From: an uncultured Butyricicoccus sp.
Lineage (GTDB): Bacteria > Bacillota > Clostridia > Oscillospirales > Butyricicoccaceae
Assembly (NCBI GenBank): GCA_934532985.1
Contig: CAKTAV010000003.1
Span: 1-64,000, forward strand
Reading direction: 5' to 3'
Length of the DNA: 64,000 nt
In this document: positions 1 through 7,803 of the stretch, piece after piece
Position numbering within the stretch: the stretch's first letter is position 1
Layout: each line of letters opens with the position of its first letter
Translations under genes and position numbers: made by a program
Notes under the pieces: generated by a model
Database searches by the model: none
Told to the model about the DNA's origin: nothing
What the model saw: only the letters and a program-made list of their open reading frames with translations

Positions 1-21
1 ACTCCTTTTGGCATAGCAAAA

Positions 22-68
22 CACCCCACTTGTTAGATAGTATATCATACTGTCTAACAAATGGGGTG
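22..68 (-). terminator. Terminator of the pth operon
   Basis: A long near-perfect inverted repeat: CACCCCA at 22-28 pairs with TGGGGTG at 62-68 and the stem continues inward through TTGTTAGA/TCTAACAA. Read on the minus strand the hairpin is followed by TTTT (plus-strand A-run 18-21), as expected for an intrinsic terminator just downstream of pth. Confidence 0.85.
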
Positions 69-95
69 CAGTTCATTTCGGTCACGCTCTTTTGC

Positions 96-764
96 TTAAT
101 CCTGTTTCTTTTTCGTGTTCTGCGAAATTCGCGTTCCGTTGAACTTCTGCGTTGCAGCGGGAACACCGTTGGCAATCAGCTCGGACACCGCCTGTACGGC
201 ACGCTGTACGGCATCGTCCATGGCTTCCTGCTCGTCCGGAGTGACGTTGGACAGCACCCAATCGGCGAGATCATAGTCCGGATGCGGCTTTGCACCGACG
301 CCGACCTTGATGCGTGGGAAGGCCTGCGAATCCAGCTGGGCGATGATATCCTTCACGCCGTTTTGTCCGCCGGCGGAGCCGCTCGGACGAATGCGGAGCG
401 TTCCGACCGGAAGGGAAATGTCGTCAAAGATGACCAGCACATGCTCCGGAGGAATCCTATAAAAGGACGCAGCCTCATGTACGGCGGCGCCAGAGAGGTT
501 CATAAACGTCTGCGGCTTCATCAGCAGCACGCGTGCACCGCCGAGTAGCGCCTCACCGGTGAGCGCCTGAAAACGGGCGCGGTCGCAGGAGACATGATGC
601 TCACGGCACAGCGCGTCCATCACGCGAAAGCCGGTGTTGTGGCGCGTATTTTCGTACTTTTTTCCGGGGTTGCCCAGGCCGACCACCAGCCACTCGATCG
701 GCTGTGCGGCGGGCTTGTTCACCTTTTCCGCGTCGAGCTTGGCAAAAATATCAAAAATCGACAT
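96..764 (-). CDS. pth: Peptidyl-tRNA hydrolase
   Basis: Hydrolyses peptidyl-tRNA dropped from stalled ribosomes to recycle tRNA in the cytoplasm. The 222-residue product has the family core: WLVVGLGNPGKKYENTRHN near residues 25-43 (with the conserved Asn and catalytic His of the TRHN motif), the MKPQTFMNLSG motif and the DDISLPVG segment with its conserved Asp. The N-terminus has about 24 extra residues before the usual start of the fold, and the C-terminus is basic (NTKKKQD). The gene lies 7 bp downstream of fakA on the same strand and is followed by a strong terminator, so it is probably the last gene of an Asp23-fakA-pth operon. Family assignment is secure; the exact start is less so because of the N-terminal extension. 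Confidence 0.96.
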   Translation of the reverse strand: MSIFDIFAKLDAEKVNKPAAQPIEWLVVGLGNPGKKYENTRHNTGFRVMDALCREHHVSCDRARFQALTGEALLGGARVLLMKPQTFMNLSGAAVHEAASFYRIPPEHVLVIFDDISLPVGTLRIRPSGSAGGQNGVKDIIAQLDSQAFPRIKVGVGAKPHPDYDLADWVLSNVTPDEQEAMDDAVQRAVQAVSELIANGVPAATQKFNGTRISQNTKKKQD

Positions 765-771
765 GAGCGGC

Positions 772-2430
772 TCAACCCTCTGCAGACAGGATGAAGTAGT
801 AAATCGGCTGTCCGCCCGGAATGATGGTCACTTCGGCGTCCGGTGCTTCCTTGGCAAACATCTTCTCTACGCGTGCGGCATCCTCTTCGGTCATGTCCTC
901 GCCGTAGATGATGTTGACAAAGGAGCACTCTGTGCGCGTCATCTCACGAACCAGACGCTTGATTGCGTCGTCCATCTTGCGGGTGTTGGCACACAGCTTG
1001 GACTCCAGCAGAGACAGATACTCGCCCTGCTTGATTTTCTTGCCGCCGAAGTCGGAATTGCGGGCGGCATAGGTGACCTGACCGGTGCGCACGTTGGAGG
1101 CAGCGTCTACCATCGCCTGACGGTTGGTGTCCATATCACTGCTCTCGTCAAAGGCCAGCATCGCAGAAATGCCCTGCGGGATGGTCTTAGTCGGGATGAT
1201 CACGACGGTCTTACCCTCGCACAGCGGCACGGCCTGCTCGGCTGCCATGATGATGTTCTTGTTGTTTGGCAGGACGAATACCGTTTCCGCCGGCACGGCG
1301 TCAATCGCATGCAGAATATCGTCGGTGGACGGATTCATGGTCTGTCCGCCCTCGACCATCTTATCTACACCGAGATCACGGAATACGTTGACCAGACCCT
1401 CGCCGACGGCGATGGAGACAAAGCCATACGGCTTTTCCGGAGCGGCGATCTGACGCTTCGTACCCAGATTTGCCGCCTCCTCGACGATCTTTGCGGAGTG
1501 CTGCTGGCGCATGTTCTCGATCTTTACCGTGAGCAGCGGGCCAAACTTAAGTCCGGCAGCCAGCGCTTCATTCGGCTGATCGGTGTGAACGTGTACCTTG
1601 ATGATGTCATCGTCGTCCACGACAACAAGGCTGTCGCCGATGGAGTTCAGGAAGGAACGCAGACGCTGTACGTTGCGGGAGCGATCCTTGCGCTCGGCGA
1701 TGAATTCCGTGCAGTAGGTGTAGGTGATGTCCTCGTCGCTGATGCTGGAGAACGTACCGTTGGCAGCCGGAGCGGCTGCTTCGGTCTGTGCCGGTTCATA
1801 CTCGTGATGAATGCCGTTATAGGCATCGCGCATACCGGTGACAACGGTCAGGAAGCCGAAGCCGCCGGCGTCCACGACGCCTGCCTTTTCCAGCACCGGA
1901 TTCTGGTGCTGGGTTTCCGCCAGCGCTTGCTCGCCGCGTTCCAGAACCGCGTCCAGAACCTCGCCGCAGGTCAGCTCCGGATTGGACTGGCACAGCTCGA
2001 GCGCGTGCTGTGTCGCCACGCGGGATACCGTGAGAATCGTGCCCTCTGCCGGCTTCATAACCGCCTTATAGGCCGCCTGTACGCCATCGTTGAACGCAAT
2101 CGCCAGATCGGAGCCGGTTGCCTCGGTGCAGGTCTTGAGATGCTTGGACATGCCGCGAAACAGCAGCGACAGGATAACACCGGAGTTGCCGCGCGCGCCG
2201 CGCAGCAGGGCGGATGCCGTCTGCGTGCTGGCGGTTGCCAGATCCGGATTCGTCAGCTTGGACATCTCCGCCCGGGCGGATGACATGGTCATGGACATAT
2301 TGGTGCCGGTATCGCCATCCGGTACCGGGAAAACATTCAGCTCGTTGGCCTGTTCTTTTTTTGCTTCAATTGCCAGAGATCCCTCGATAATCATCGCGGC
2401 AAACAGCTGGCCATCAATTGTTTTTGACAA
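772..2430 (-). CDS. fakA: Fatty acid kinase FakA-like (DAK1/DAK2, YloV family)
   Basis: The product resembles YloV/FakA, which phosphorylates fatty acids bound to a FakB (DegV) partner so that exogenous fatty acids enter phospholipid synthesis. An N-terminal DhaL/DAK2 kinase domain (about residues 1-200) carries NVFPVPDGDTGTNMS at 32-46, with Asp38 and Asp40 expected to bind Mg-ATP. The C-terminal half (about 300-552) is the DegV-like DAK1 module. I chose a TTG start at 2430 because AGGAGG lies 7 nt upstream; the longer 577-residue reading begins without a good ribosome site. The length of 552 aa fits the family. It follows the Asp23 gene, the same order as yloU-yloV in Bacillus. No FakB gene is in the window. 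Confidence 0.9.
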   Translation of the reverse strand: MSKTIDGQLFAAMIIEGSLAIEAKKEQANELNVFPVPDGDTGTNMSMTMSSARAEMSKLTNPDLATASTQTASALLRGARGNSGVILSLLFRGMSKHLKTCTEATGSDLAIAFNDGVQAAYKAVMKPAEGTILTVSRVATQHALELCQSNPELTCGEVLDAVLERGEQALAETQHQNPVLEKAGVVDAGGFGFLTVVTGMRDAYNGIHHEYEPAQTEAAAPAANGTFSSISDEDITYTYCTEFIAERKDRSRNVQRLRSFLNSIGDSLVVVDDDDIIKVHVHTDQPNEALAAGLKFGPLLTVKIENMRQQHSAKIVEEAANLGTKRQIAAPEKPYGFVSIAVGEGLVNVFRDLGVDKMVEGGQTMNPSTDDILHAIDAVPAETVFVLPNNKNIIMAAEQAVPLCEGKTVVIIPTKTIPQGISAMLAFDESSDMDTNRQAMVDAASNVRTGQVTYAARNSDFGGKKIKQGEYLSLLESKLCANTRKMDDAIKRLVREMTRTECSFVNIIYGEDMTEEDAARVEKMFAKEAPDAEVTIIPGGQPIYYFILSAEG

Positions 2431-2467
2431 AGTTGTGCCTCCTCTTTTTTCTGCTCGCTGCGTGATC

Positions 2468-2818
2468 TTAGTCTGCGCGCACCGCTTCGACATAGACATC
2501 AACATTCTTTACGTCGATCCCTGTCATTTTTTCTACTGTGTAGCGTACCTCGCTGATGATCGAGCGGCAGATGGTCGCAATATTGACACCGTGCTCGACG
2601 GCGAGATGCAGGTCAATATTGACGCCGCCGTCCTCCGCCTCAACGATGCGGACACCGCGGGACATGTTCTCGCGGCGCAGCAGGTGGGCGATGCCGTCGG
2701 TTACAGAGCGGGTCGTCATGCCCTTGACGCCGAAGCAGCCCATCGCTGCGCATCCGGCGATATCAGCCAGGACATTTGGGGAAATATTGATAAATCCGAG
2801 ATCGGTTTTGATCGTCAT
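2468..2818 (-). CDS. Asp23/Gls24 family envelope stress protein (YloU-like)
   Basis: A 116-residue Asp23/Gls24-family protein. It opens with a segment matching the usual start of the family (GFINISPNVLADIAGCAAM) and continues with the conserved GVNIDLHLAVEHGVNI and VEKMTGIDVKNVDVYV blocks. Family members are small membrane-associated proteins linked to envelope stress; the YloU branch is nearly always next to yloV/fakA, as here. The ATG is preceded by GGAGG. A promoter lies upstream at 2879-2907. Its biochemical role is not known. Confidence 0.93.
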   Translation of the reverse strand: MTIKTDLGFINISPNVLADIAGCAAMGCFGVKGMTTRSVTDGIAHLLRRENMSRGVRIVEAEDGGVNIDLHLAVEHGVNIATICRSIISEVRYTVEKMTGIDVKNVDVYVEAVRAD

Positions 2819-2878
2819 GAAAATTCCTCCTTCAGATAGAAACCTTCCAGTTGAATACGGTTATCGATAGATAAGTAT

Positions 2879-2907
2879 ATTGTATAATATTTTCTTCACA
2901 GTAACAA
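2879..2907 (-). promoter_or_regulatory. SigA-type promoter for the Asp23-fakA-pth operon
   Basis: On the minus strand, -35 TTGTTA (2902-2907) and -10 TACAAT (2879-2884) are separated by exactly 17 bp. The position, about 60 bp upstream of the Asp23 start, fits. Confidence 0.65.
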
Positions 2908-3061
2908 GTGGGTTCTTTGTTTTTGATGAATACTTCGCAAATTCTTGGGCAAATTTAGCGCTTTCTAGGCGGGAATGCCCAAAAATGGTTTGCAAAACCA
3001 CACCTATTCGACAGAGTGTTGCGCAGAAGAAAAAAGATTTTAAGAAAAAACGAAAAATGCG

Positions 3062-3075
3062 CAAACATTTGTTTG
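3062..3075. promoter_or_regulatory. Candidate LexA operator (autoregulation)
   Basis: CAAAC-ATTT-GTTTG is an inverted repeat with the spacing of the Gram-positive SOS box (GAAC-N4-GTTC), differing from it at the outer bases. It overlaps the -35 element of the lexA promoter, where a self-repressing LexA would bind. The assignment rests on position and spacing. Confidence 0.55.
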
Positions 3076-3101
3076 ATTTTTGCGCTGAAATACGATATGA
3101 T
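3073..3101 (+). promoter_or_regulatory. SigA-type promoter for lexA-recG
   Basis: -35 TTGATT (3073-3078), 17-bp spacer, -10 TATGAT (3096-3101). The candidate LexA operator overlaps the -35 hexamer. A GGGAG ribosome site follows just before the lexA ATG. Confidence 0.7.
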
Positions 3102-3134
3102 AGTAATACAACAATAGAAGGGAGCGAAGATTGA

Positions 3135-3740
3135 ATGAAAGCACCGTCTGAAAAACAGATTAAGATATTAAATTTTATCCGCGCATTTACGAGAGAAAAG
3201 GGATATCCGCCGACGGTCCGGGAGATCGGCGCCGCGGTCGGCCTGCGTTCTCCGTCCACCGTACATGCGCATTTGAATAAGCTGCGGGATTTGGGTCTGC
3301 TGCAAAAGGAAGAGCACTGCACCCGTTCGCTGACGGTATTGGAAACGCACGAAGGCAGTATGAAGGATGGATTAGTACCGATTTTGGGCCGTGTCACCGC
3401 GGGACAGCCGATTTTGGCAGTCGAGGACATCGAAGGATATCTGCCGACGGATCTGGACGGAGAGGTCGGTGAATATTTTGCCCTGCGCATTCAGGGCGAT
3501 TCCATGACTGGCGCCGCTATTCTGGACGGCGACTATATTGTGGTGCGCCGACAGAATTTTGCACGCAGCGGACAGATTGTTGTCGCGATGATTGACGACG
3601 AGGCGACGTGCAAGCGCTTTGTCAGCAGTGAAGGACACATCTGGCTCATGCCGGAAAATTCCTCCTATACGCCGATTTTGGGCGACAGCAGTATTATTTT
3701 GGGCGTTGTTGTCCGCATTGTCCGCAAGTATCCGTTGTAA
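3135..3740 (+). CDS. lexA: LexA SOS repressor
   Basis: Transcriptional repressor of the DNA-damage regulon; RecA filaments trigger its self-cleavage. Residues 1-65 form the winged-helix DNA-binding domain (KQIKILNFIRAF, YPPTVREIGAAVGL, SPSTVHAHLNKL). The Ala89-Gly90 cleavage site lies in RVTAGQPILA. The S24-type protease domain follows, with catalytic Ser123 in IQGDSM and Lys160 in ATCKRF. All catalytic elements are intact and the 201-aa length is typical. The gene starts an operon with recG (3-bp gap) and is divergent from the Asp23-fakA operon. A LexA-like box over its own promoter suggests autoregulation. Confidence 0.97.
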   Translation: MKAPSEKQIKILNFIRAFTREKGYPPTVREIGAAVGLRSPSTVHAHLNKLRDLGLLQKEEHCTRSLTVLETHEGSMKDGLVPILGRVTAGQPILAVEDIEGYLPTDLDGEVGEYFALRIQGDSMTGAAILDGDYIVVRRQNFARSGQIVVAMIDDEATCKRFVSSEGHIWLMPENSSYTPILGDSSIILGVVVRIVRKYPL

Positions 3741-3743
3741 CCC

Positions 3744-5780
3744 ATGACGCTGGAGGATGAAGTTCGCTTTGTGCGCGGCATCGGTCCGAAAAAGGCACAG
3801 GCACTGGAGCGGCTGGGAATCCGTACGCTGCGGGATGCGCTGGAGTTTTTTCCGCGCGGCTATGAGGATCGCACAGTCGTGACCAAGGTGCGCGATCTTG
3901 TGGAGGGTGAATTCGCTGGAATTCATGCCGTACTCGGCGCGCCGGTTCGAACGGCGCATATTCGCCGCGGGATGGATGTCTCCAACGGCATGGCATATGA
4001 CCACACCGGCGCGGTGGGGCTGCGGTTTTTCAACAGCCGCTATGCCGCCTCGGCCTTGGAGGTCGGGCAGGAATATGCGTTTTACGGGCGCGTTCAGCGA
4101 GAGGGAAGGCGCTTCCTGCTGGTCAACCCGGAATTTGAACCGGTGGGAACCGACAAGAAGATCGGACGGGTGGTGCCGATCTATTCGCTGACCGCCGGAC
4201 TGCATCAGCGCGATATCGAAGTGGTGACGGCGGCGGCGCTGGGTGTTCTGCCGCCGGATCTCGGGGATTATGTGCCGCAAACGGTACGGGAAGCCTATCA
4301 TTTGCCGCCGCTGGGCGCAGCGCTGCACTGGATTCATCGACCGCAAACGGCGAAGGAAGCGCAGCAGGCGCGCACCCGCCTGATCTTTGACGAGCTGTTT
4401 CTGCTGTCCTGCGGTCTGGGGCGGCTGCGGGAGCGGCGGTCCGGTGTGCGCGGTATTTCCCTGCGCGATATGAGTCTGCGGGAATTTTATCGGGCGCTAC
4501 CGTTTTCTCTGACCGGCGCGCAGCGGCGCACGATTGAAGAGTGCTGTCTGGATATTTCCGCCGGACGACCGCTCAGCCGTTTGGTACAGGGCGATGTTGG
4601 CTCGGGTAAGACGATGGTGGCGGCGGCCCTGTGCTGGCTGATGGCGCGCAACGGCAAGCAGGCAGCGCTGATGGCGCCGACCGAGCTGCTGGCACAGCAG
4701 CATATGCAGACACTGGAGCCGCTGTTCGCATCACTGGGTGTGCGCTGCGGTCTGCTGACCGGCTCGATGACGCCTAAGCAAAAGCGCGAGCGGCAGGAGC
4801 AGTTTGCCGCCGGCGAGCTAGATATCGCGATCGGCACACATGCGCTGCTCCGTGAGCAGGTGCACTTTGCCAATCTCGCTTTGGCGGTGGTGGACGAACA
4901 GCATCGCTTCGGCGTGGCCCAGCGGGCAGCGCTGACGCAGAAGGGAGAAAACGTGCATCTGCTGGTTATGTCGGCGACGCCGATTCCGCGTACACTGGCG
5001 CTGCTGATGTATGGTGATTTGGATGTCTCGATTATCGACGAGCTGCCACCGGGACGGCAGACAATTGAAAGCTATGCGGTCGGGCAGAATATGCGCCGAC
5101 GCATTGACGCGTTTATCGACAAGCAGTGCCAGCTCGGCGGACAGGTGTATGTCGTCTGTCCATTGGTGGAGGACGGCGAGACCGAGCGCATGAGCGCGGA
5201 GCACTGCGCCGCGCGATTGCAGCAGATATTGCCGCACCGGCGCGTGGGTTTGGTGCACGGCCGGGCAAAGGCCAAGGACAAGGAAGCCGTCATGCAGGCA
5301 TTTGCGGCGGGTGAGATTGATATTTTGGTCTCCACCACGGTCATCGAGGTTGGAGTGAATGTCCCCAATGCCACGCTGATGGTGGTGGAGGACGCGGACT
5401 GCTTTGGTCTGTCCCAGCTGCATCAGCTGCGCGGCCGTGTGGGACGCGGCAGCCGACAGTCGTACTGCATCTTTTACGGCGCGGACAAGGGACAGGCGGC
5501 GAAGCAGCGTCTGAGCACGCTGTGCCGGACGAGCGACGGCTTTGCGATTGCGCAGGCAGACCTGGAGCAGCGCGGCGCCGGTGATTTCTTTGGTACACGG
5601 CAGCATGGACTGCCCCCGCTGCGTATGGCAAGTCTGACGGGGGACACACGGCTGATTCAGGGAGCGAAACAAGCAGCGGATGCGCTGCTGCGGGAGGATC
5701 CGGATTTGTCGAACTATCCGCTGCTGCGGGAACGCGTGGAGCGAATGTTTCAGCGCGCCGGAGATGGAATGTTCAATTGA
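3744..5780 (+). CDS. recG: ATP-dependent DNA helicase RecG
   Basis: Branched-DNA translocase that regresses stalled forks and processes recombination intermediates. The 678-aa product has an N-terminal wedge/OB region (with FVRGIGPKKAQALERLGI as the helix-hairpin-helix-like start), helicase motif I QGDVGSGKTM near residue 280-290, motif II VVDEQHRFGV near 383 (the DEQH box typical of RecG), then MSATPIPRTLAL, VSTTVIEVGVNVPNA and the HQLRGRVGRG motif. It begins 3 bp after the lexA stop and shares its transcript, so it may be SOS-linked here. It is followed by a hairpin terminator. Confidence 0.97.
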   Translation: MTLEDEVRFVRGIGPKKAQALERLGIRTLRDALEFFPRGYEDRTVVTKVRDLVEGEFAGIHAVLGAPVRTAHIRRGMDVSNGMAYDHTGAVGLRFFNSRYAASALEVGQEYAFYGRVQREGRRFLLVNPEFEPVGTDKKIGRVVPIYSLTAGLHQRDIEVVTAAALGVLPPDLGDYVPQTVREAYHLPPLGAALHWIHRPQTAKEAQQARTRLIFDELFLLSCGLGRLRERRSGVRGISLRDMSLREFYRALPFSLTGAQRRTIEECCLDISAGRPLSRLVQGDVGSGKTMVAAALCWLMARNGKQAALMAPTELLAQQHMQTLEPLFASLGVRCGLLTGSMTPKQKRERQEQFAAGELDIAIGTHALLREQVHFANLALAVVDEQHRFGVAQRAALTQKGENVHLLVMSATPIPRTLALLMYGDLDVSIIDELPPGRQTIESYAVGQNMRRRIDAFIDKQCQLGGQVYVVCPLVEDGETERMSAEHCAARLQQILPHRRVGLVHGRAKAKDKEAVMQAFAAGEIDILVSTTVIEVGVNVPNATLMVVEDADCFGLSQLHQLRGRVGRGSRQSYCIFYGADKGQAAKQRLSTLCRTSDGFAIAQADLEQRGAGDFFGTRQHGLPPLRMASLTGDTRLIQGAKQAADALLREDPDLSNYPLLRERVERMFQRAGDGMFN

Positions 5781-5799
5781 TGCAACATATCGAAAAAAC

Positions 5800-5842
5800 A
5801 AAAGCTGTGGAACAAATGAGGCGTTTCACAGCTTTTTTGTTA
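5800..5842 (+). terminator. Terminator after lexA-recG
   Basis: AAAAGCTGTG (5800-5809) pairs with CACAGCTTTT (5827-5836) and runs into TTTTTTG. The A-run upstream means it could also act in reverse. Confidence 0.8.
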
Positions 5843-5986
5843 TTTCATGCAAAAATACGGGCGTGATAGAATTGAAACCGGAAAAGAAAAATTAGCATAT
5901 GCGAATATCGGACGAAACGGATTATTTTTGCGTTCTTGGAGTAGAATAATCGCGAACGGGCAGGTATACTAAACGAGAAATGAGGG

Positions 5987-6030
5987 GTGCCCAAGCGGCA
6001 CTTTTTCCAAGGACTATGATTAGCTTGGGC
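5987..6030 (+). promoter_or_regulatory. Structured leader before the DUF2325 operon
   Basis: Two pairings compete in the leader. GTGCC (5987-5991) and GGCAC (5997-6001) make a short hairpin followed directly by TTTTT (6002-6006), which looks like a small intrinsic terminator. GCCCAAGC (5989-5996) is also exactly complementary to GCTTGGGC (6023-6030). The two cannot form together. The arrangement suggests attenuation or control of ribosome access, since the GGAGGG ribosome site follows at about 6047-6053. No known riboswitch class was recognised. Confidence 0.4.
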
Positions 6031-6059
6031 TAACAAAAAATACGTAAGGAGGGAGTCCT

Positions 6060-6344
6060 ATGAGTGTCGTAATTATCGGAGGCAATGACTGCATGGTCTG
6101 CCGCTATAAAAACCTTTGCAAAAAGTACAACTGTCGTCCGAAGGTGTTTACCCAGATGACTAGTTCGATGAAAGACATGATCGGCAGCCCGGATCTCCTG
6201 ATTCTGTTTACGAATACGGTGTCCCACAAAATGGTGCGGTGTGCGATGAGCAATCTCAAGGGCAGTGAGACGATTGTAGCGCGCTCTCACTCCAGCTCGA
6301 TGTCGGCCCTGAAGAGCATTCTGGACGAGCACGCCGCTTCGTAA
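6060..6344 (+). CDS. DUF2325 domain protein
   Basis: A 94-residue protein with the DUF2325 hallmarks: an N-terminal VIIGGNDCMVCRYKN segment with paired cysteines, KVFTQMTSSM, DLLILFTNTVSHKMV, and a C-terminal HSSSMSALKSIL. The fold is expected to be a small Rossmann-like alpha/beta unit; no enzymatic function is established. The ATG follows a strong GGAGGG site. The stop is 13 bp before the DUF3793 gene, and the flavodoxin gene comes next, so the three probably form one transcript. This trio is often seen in anaerobic Firmicutes, where it has been linked to metal/iron status; I infer a redox or metal role only from context. Confidence 0.85.
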   Translation: MSVVIIGGNDCMVCRYKNLCKKYNCRPKVFTQMTSSMKDMIGSPDLLILFTNTVSHKMVRCAMSNLKGSETIVARSHSSSMSALKSILDEHAAS

Positions 6345-6357
6345 GGAGGCAGAACGG

Positions 6358-6909
6358 ATGCTGGAACAATCCATGATAACCTATTGCGCGCCGACACTGG
6401 CTGCGCTTGCAACCGGAAATCTGTTTACCTGTGCGTGCGAAGATCTTGAGGAATTAGAGGGTCAGGTCGCGCAGTGCAACGGATGTCTGAACTGCCGTGG
6501 CGTATTGCTTCGTGTGCTCCACGCTGCGGGAGGAAAGGCGCTGGTTTACGTGTTCCGTCCGCGCAAGCTGTGGAAGGATTTGAAGGCGCCGGGTGTGAAG
6601 GAGTTTTTATTGGAAAACGGCTATCAGCCGGATACACTGTGCGGATTGATCCGCCAGCTGGGCGAACGTGTGCAGCAGGACAGCGGATTTCCACATGAAA
6701 TTGGAATCTTTTTGGGATATCCGCTGGAGGATGTTCGAGGATTCATTGAAAACAAAGGCAACAACTATAAATGCGCTGGCTACTGGAAGGTTTATTCTGA
6801 CGAAGCACAGGCAAAAGCGATGTTTGATAAGTTTCGTCATTGCAGCCAGGTATACGGAAAGCTGTTTTTACAGGGAAGCTCTCTCAAGCAGCTGACCGTG
6901 ACCGCATAA
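6358..6909 (+). CDS. DUF3793 family protein
   Basis: A 183-residue DUF3793 member. Visible features are an early CAPTLAALATGNLF segment, the VYRP-like VYVFRPRKLW block, the C-terminal-half motif PHEIGIFLGYPLEDVRGFIEN, and YKCAGYWKVYSDEAQA. These match a family that is usually next to a flavodoxin or DUF2325 gene. Several cysteines (CACEDLE, CNGCLNC) could bind metal, but that is speculative. The ATG has an AAGGAGG site 7 nt upstream. It lies between the DUF2325 and flavodoxin genes; the function is unknown. Confidence 0.85.
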   Translation: MLEQSMITYCAPTLAALATGNLFTCACEDLEELEGQVAQCNGCLNCRGVLLRVLHAAGGKALVYVFRPRKLWKDLKAPGVKEFLLENGYQPDTLCGLIRQLGERVQQDSGFPHEIGIFLGYPLEDVRGFIENKGNNYKCAGYWKVYSDEAQAKAMFDKFRHCSQVYGKLFLQGSSLKQLTVTA

Positions 6910-6950
6910 TAGGGGTTCCAATATAATTTTTTGAAAAAGAGGTAATTATC

Positions 6951-7376
6951 ATGAGCAAAGTAGCAGTTGTTTTTTGGAGTGGCACGGGTAACACGCAGGC
7001 AATGGCAGAGGCAGTTGCCGCTGGCGCAAAGGACGCCGGCGCAGAGGTTGCACTGCTGAATTCCGACGAGTTCGGCGCAGACAAGATGGGAGAATACGAT
7101 GCAGTTGGCTTTGGCTGCCCATCCATGGGTGCAGAGCAGCTGGAGGAATCCTCCTTTGAGCCGATGTTTGCCGAGTGCGAGTCCAAGCTGGGCGGCAAGA
7201 GAATTGGCCTGTTTGGTTCCTATGGCTGGGGCGATGGTCAGTGGATGCGTGAGTGGCATGAACGTTGCGATGAGGCTGGTGCCAACGAAGTGGCAGATTT
7301 TGTAATCTGCAACGAGACTCCGAATGACGATGCACTGGCTGCTTGCCGTGAGATGGGTGCAGCTCTGGCAAAGTAA
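6951..7376 (+). CDS. Flavodoxin
   Basis: A short-chain flavodoxin of 141 aa that should carry FMN and shuttle electrons in place of ferredoxin. The phosphate-binding loop WSGTGNTQAMAE lies at residues 9-20, and the FMN-ring loops correspond to GCPSMGAEQLEE and GSYGWGDGQWM. It is the third gene of the DUF2325-DUF3793 operon, 41 bp after the second gene and with its own GAGG site. A pyruvate:ferredoxin oxidoreductase encoded at 44.3-47.8 kb is a plausible electron donor; this is inference. Confidence 0.95.
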   Translation: MSKVAVVFWSGTGNTQAMAEAVAAGAKDAGAEVALLNSDEFGADKMGEYDAVGFGCPSMGAEQLEESSFEPMFAECESKLGGKRIGLFGSYGWGDGQWMREWHERCDEAGANEVADFVICNETPNDDALAACREMGAALAK

Positions 7377-7426
7377 GCCGTACCGCGAGTTGACATCTCC
7401 TGAAAACATATCATTCCATAGTAGAG

Positions 7427-7455
7427 GAAAGCCCTGCCATGTCGGCGGGGCTTTC
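7427..7455 (+). terminator. Terminator after flavodoxin
   Basis: GAAAGCCCTGCC (7427-7438) pairs with GGCGGGGCTTTC (7444-7455), leaving a 5-nt loop. The trailing T-run is short, so termination strength is uncertain. Confidence 0.6.
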
Positions 7456-7476
7456 TGCATGCAGAGAAAAAATATC

Positions 7477-7507
7477 TTGACCTAAAGTTAACTTCATGTT
7501 GTATAGT
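7477..7507 (+). promoter_or_regulatory. MerR-type promoter with 19-bp spacer
   Basis: TTGACC (7477-7482) and TATAGT (7502-7507) are 19 bp apart, the over-long spacing that MerR-family activators correct by untwisting DNA. The spacer contains the dyad CCTAAAGTTAACTTCATG, close to the operator used by MerR regulators of aldehyde-stress aldo/keto reductases (AdhR-like). The first open frame downstream is precisely an aldo/keto reductase remnant. No MerR gene is visible in the window. Confidence 0.7.
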
Positions 7508-7543
7508 GAAAACAAGAAAAAAACCAATGAGGAGCGATTGGTC

Positions 7544-7783
7544 ATGACAGAAACAACGATGACATTGAATAACGGCGTTGCGATTCCGCAGCTGTGCATT
7601 CGCTACTGCCTGCAGCTGGGTCTGATTGCGCTGCCGAAGGCCTCATCGGAGGAGCACATCAAAGAAAACGTGACGGTGGATTTCTCAATTTCCGAGGAGG
7701 ATATGCAAACGCTGATTCACTGTGAGAAGATTAAAGACTATGGTGCGGCATCATTCTTTCCGGTTTACGGCGGAAAGATGTAA
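7544..7783 (+). pseudogene. Aldo/keto reductase remnant with large internal deletion
   Basis: The 80-residue frame begins TMTLNNGVAIPQL, the standard first strand of an aldo/keto reductase. It then jumps directly into the normal C-terminus of such enzymes: QLCIRYCLQLGLIALPKASS, VDFSISEEDMQTL and IKDYGAASFFPVYGGKM. About 190 residues holding the catalytic Asp-Tyr-Lys-His set are absent, so it cannot be an active reductase. The junction is in frame, between residues 13 and 14, where IPQL/QLCIR meet; a short repeated CAGCTG may have mediated the deletion. The ATG at 7544 follows GAGGAG. The MerR-type promoter is intact and may now mainly serve the reductase-like gene 20 bp downstream. Confidence 0.82.
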
Positions 7784-7803
7784 GAACGAAGGGGAGACGG
7801 AAC

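Noticed and set aside
634..2283. A 549-codon open frame opposite fakA
   Set aside because: Antisense shadow of a GC-rich gene, with no recognisable motif.
5987..6030. Twister-like ribozyme because of the CCCAAGC segment
   Set aside because: The other conserved loops and helices of twister are absent.
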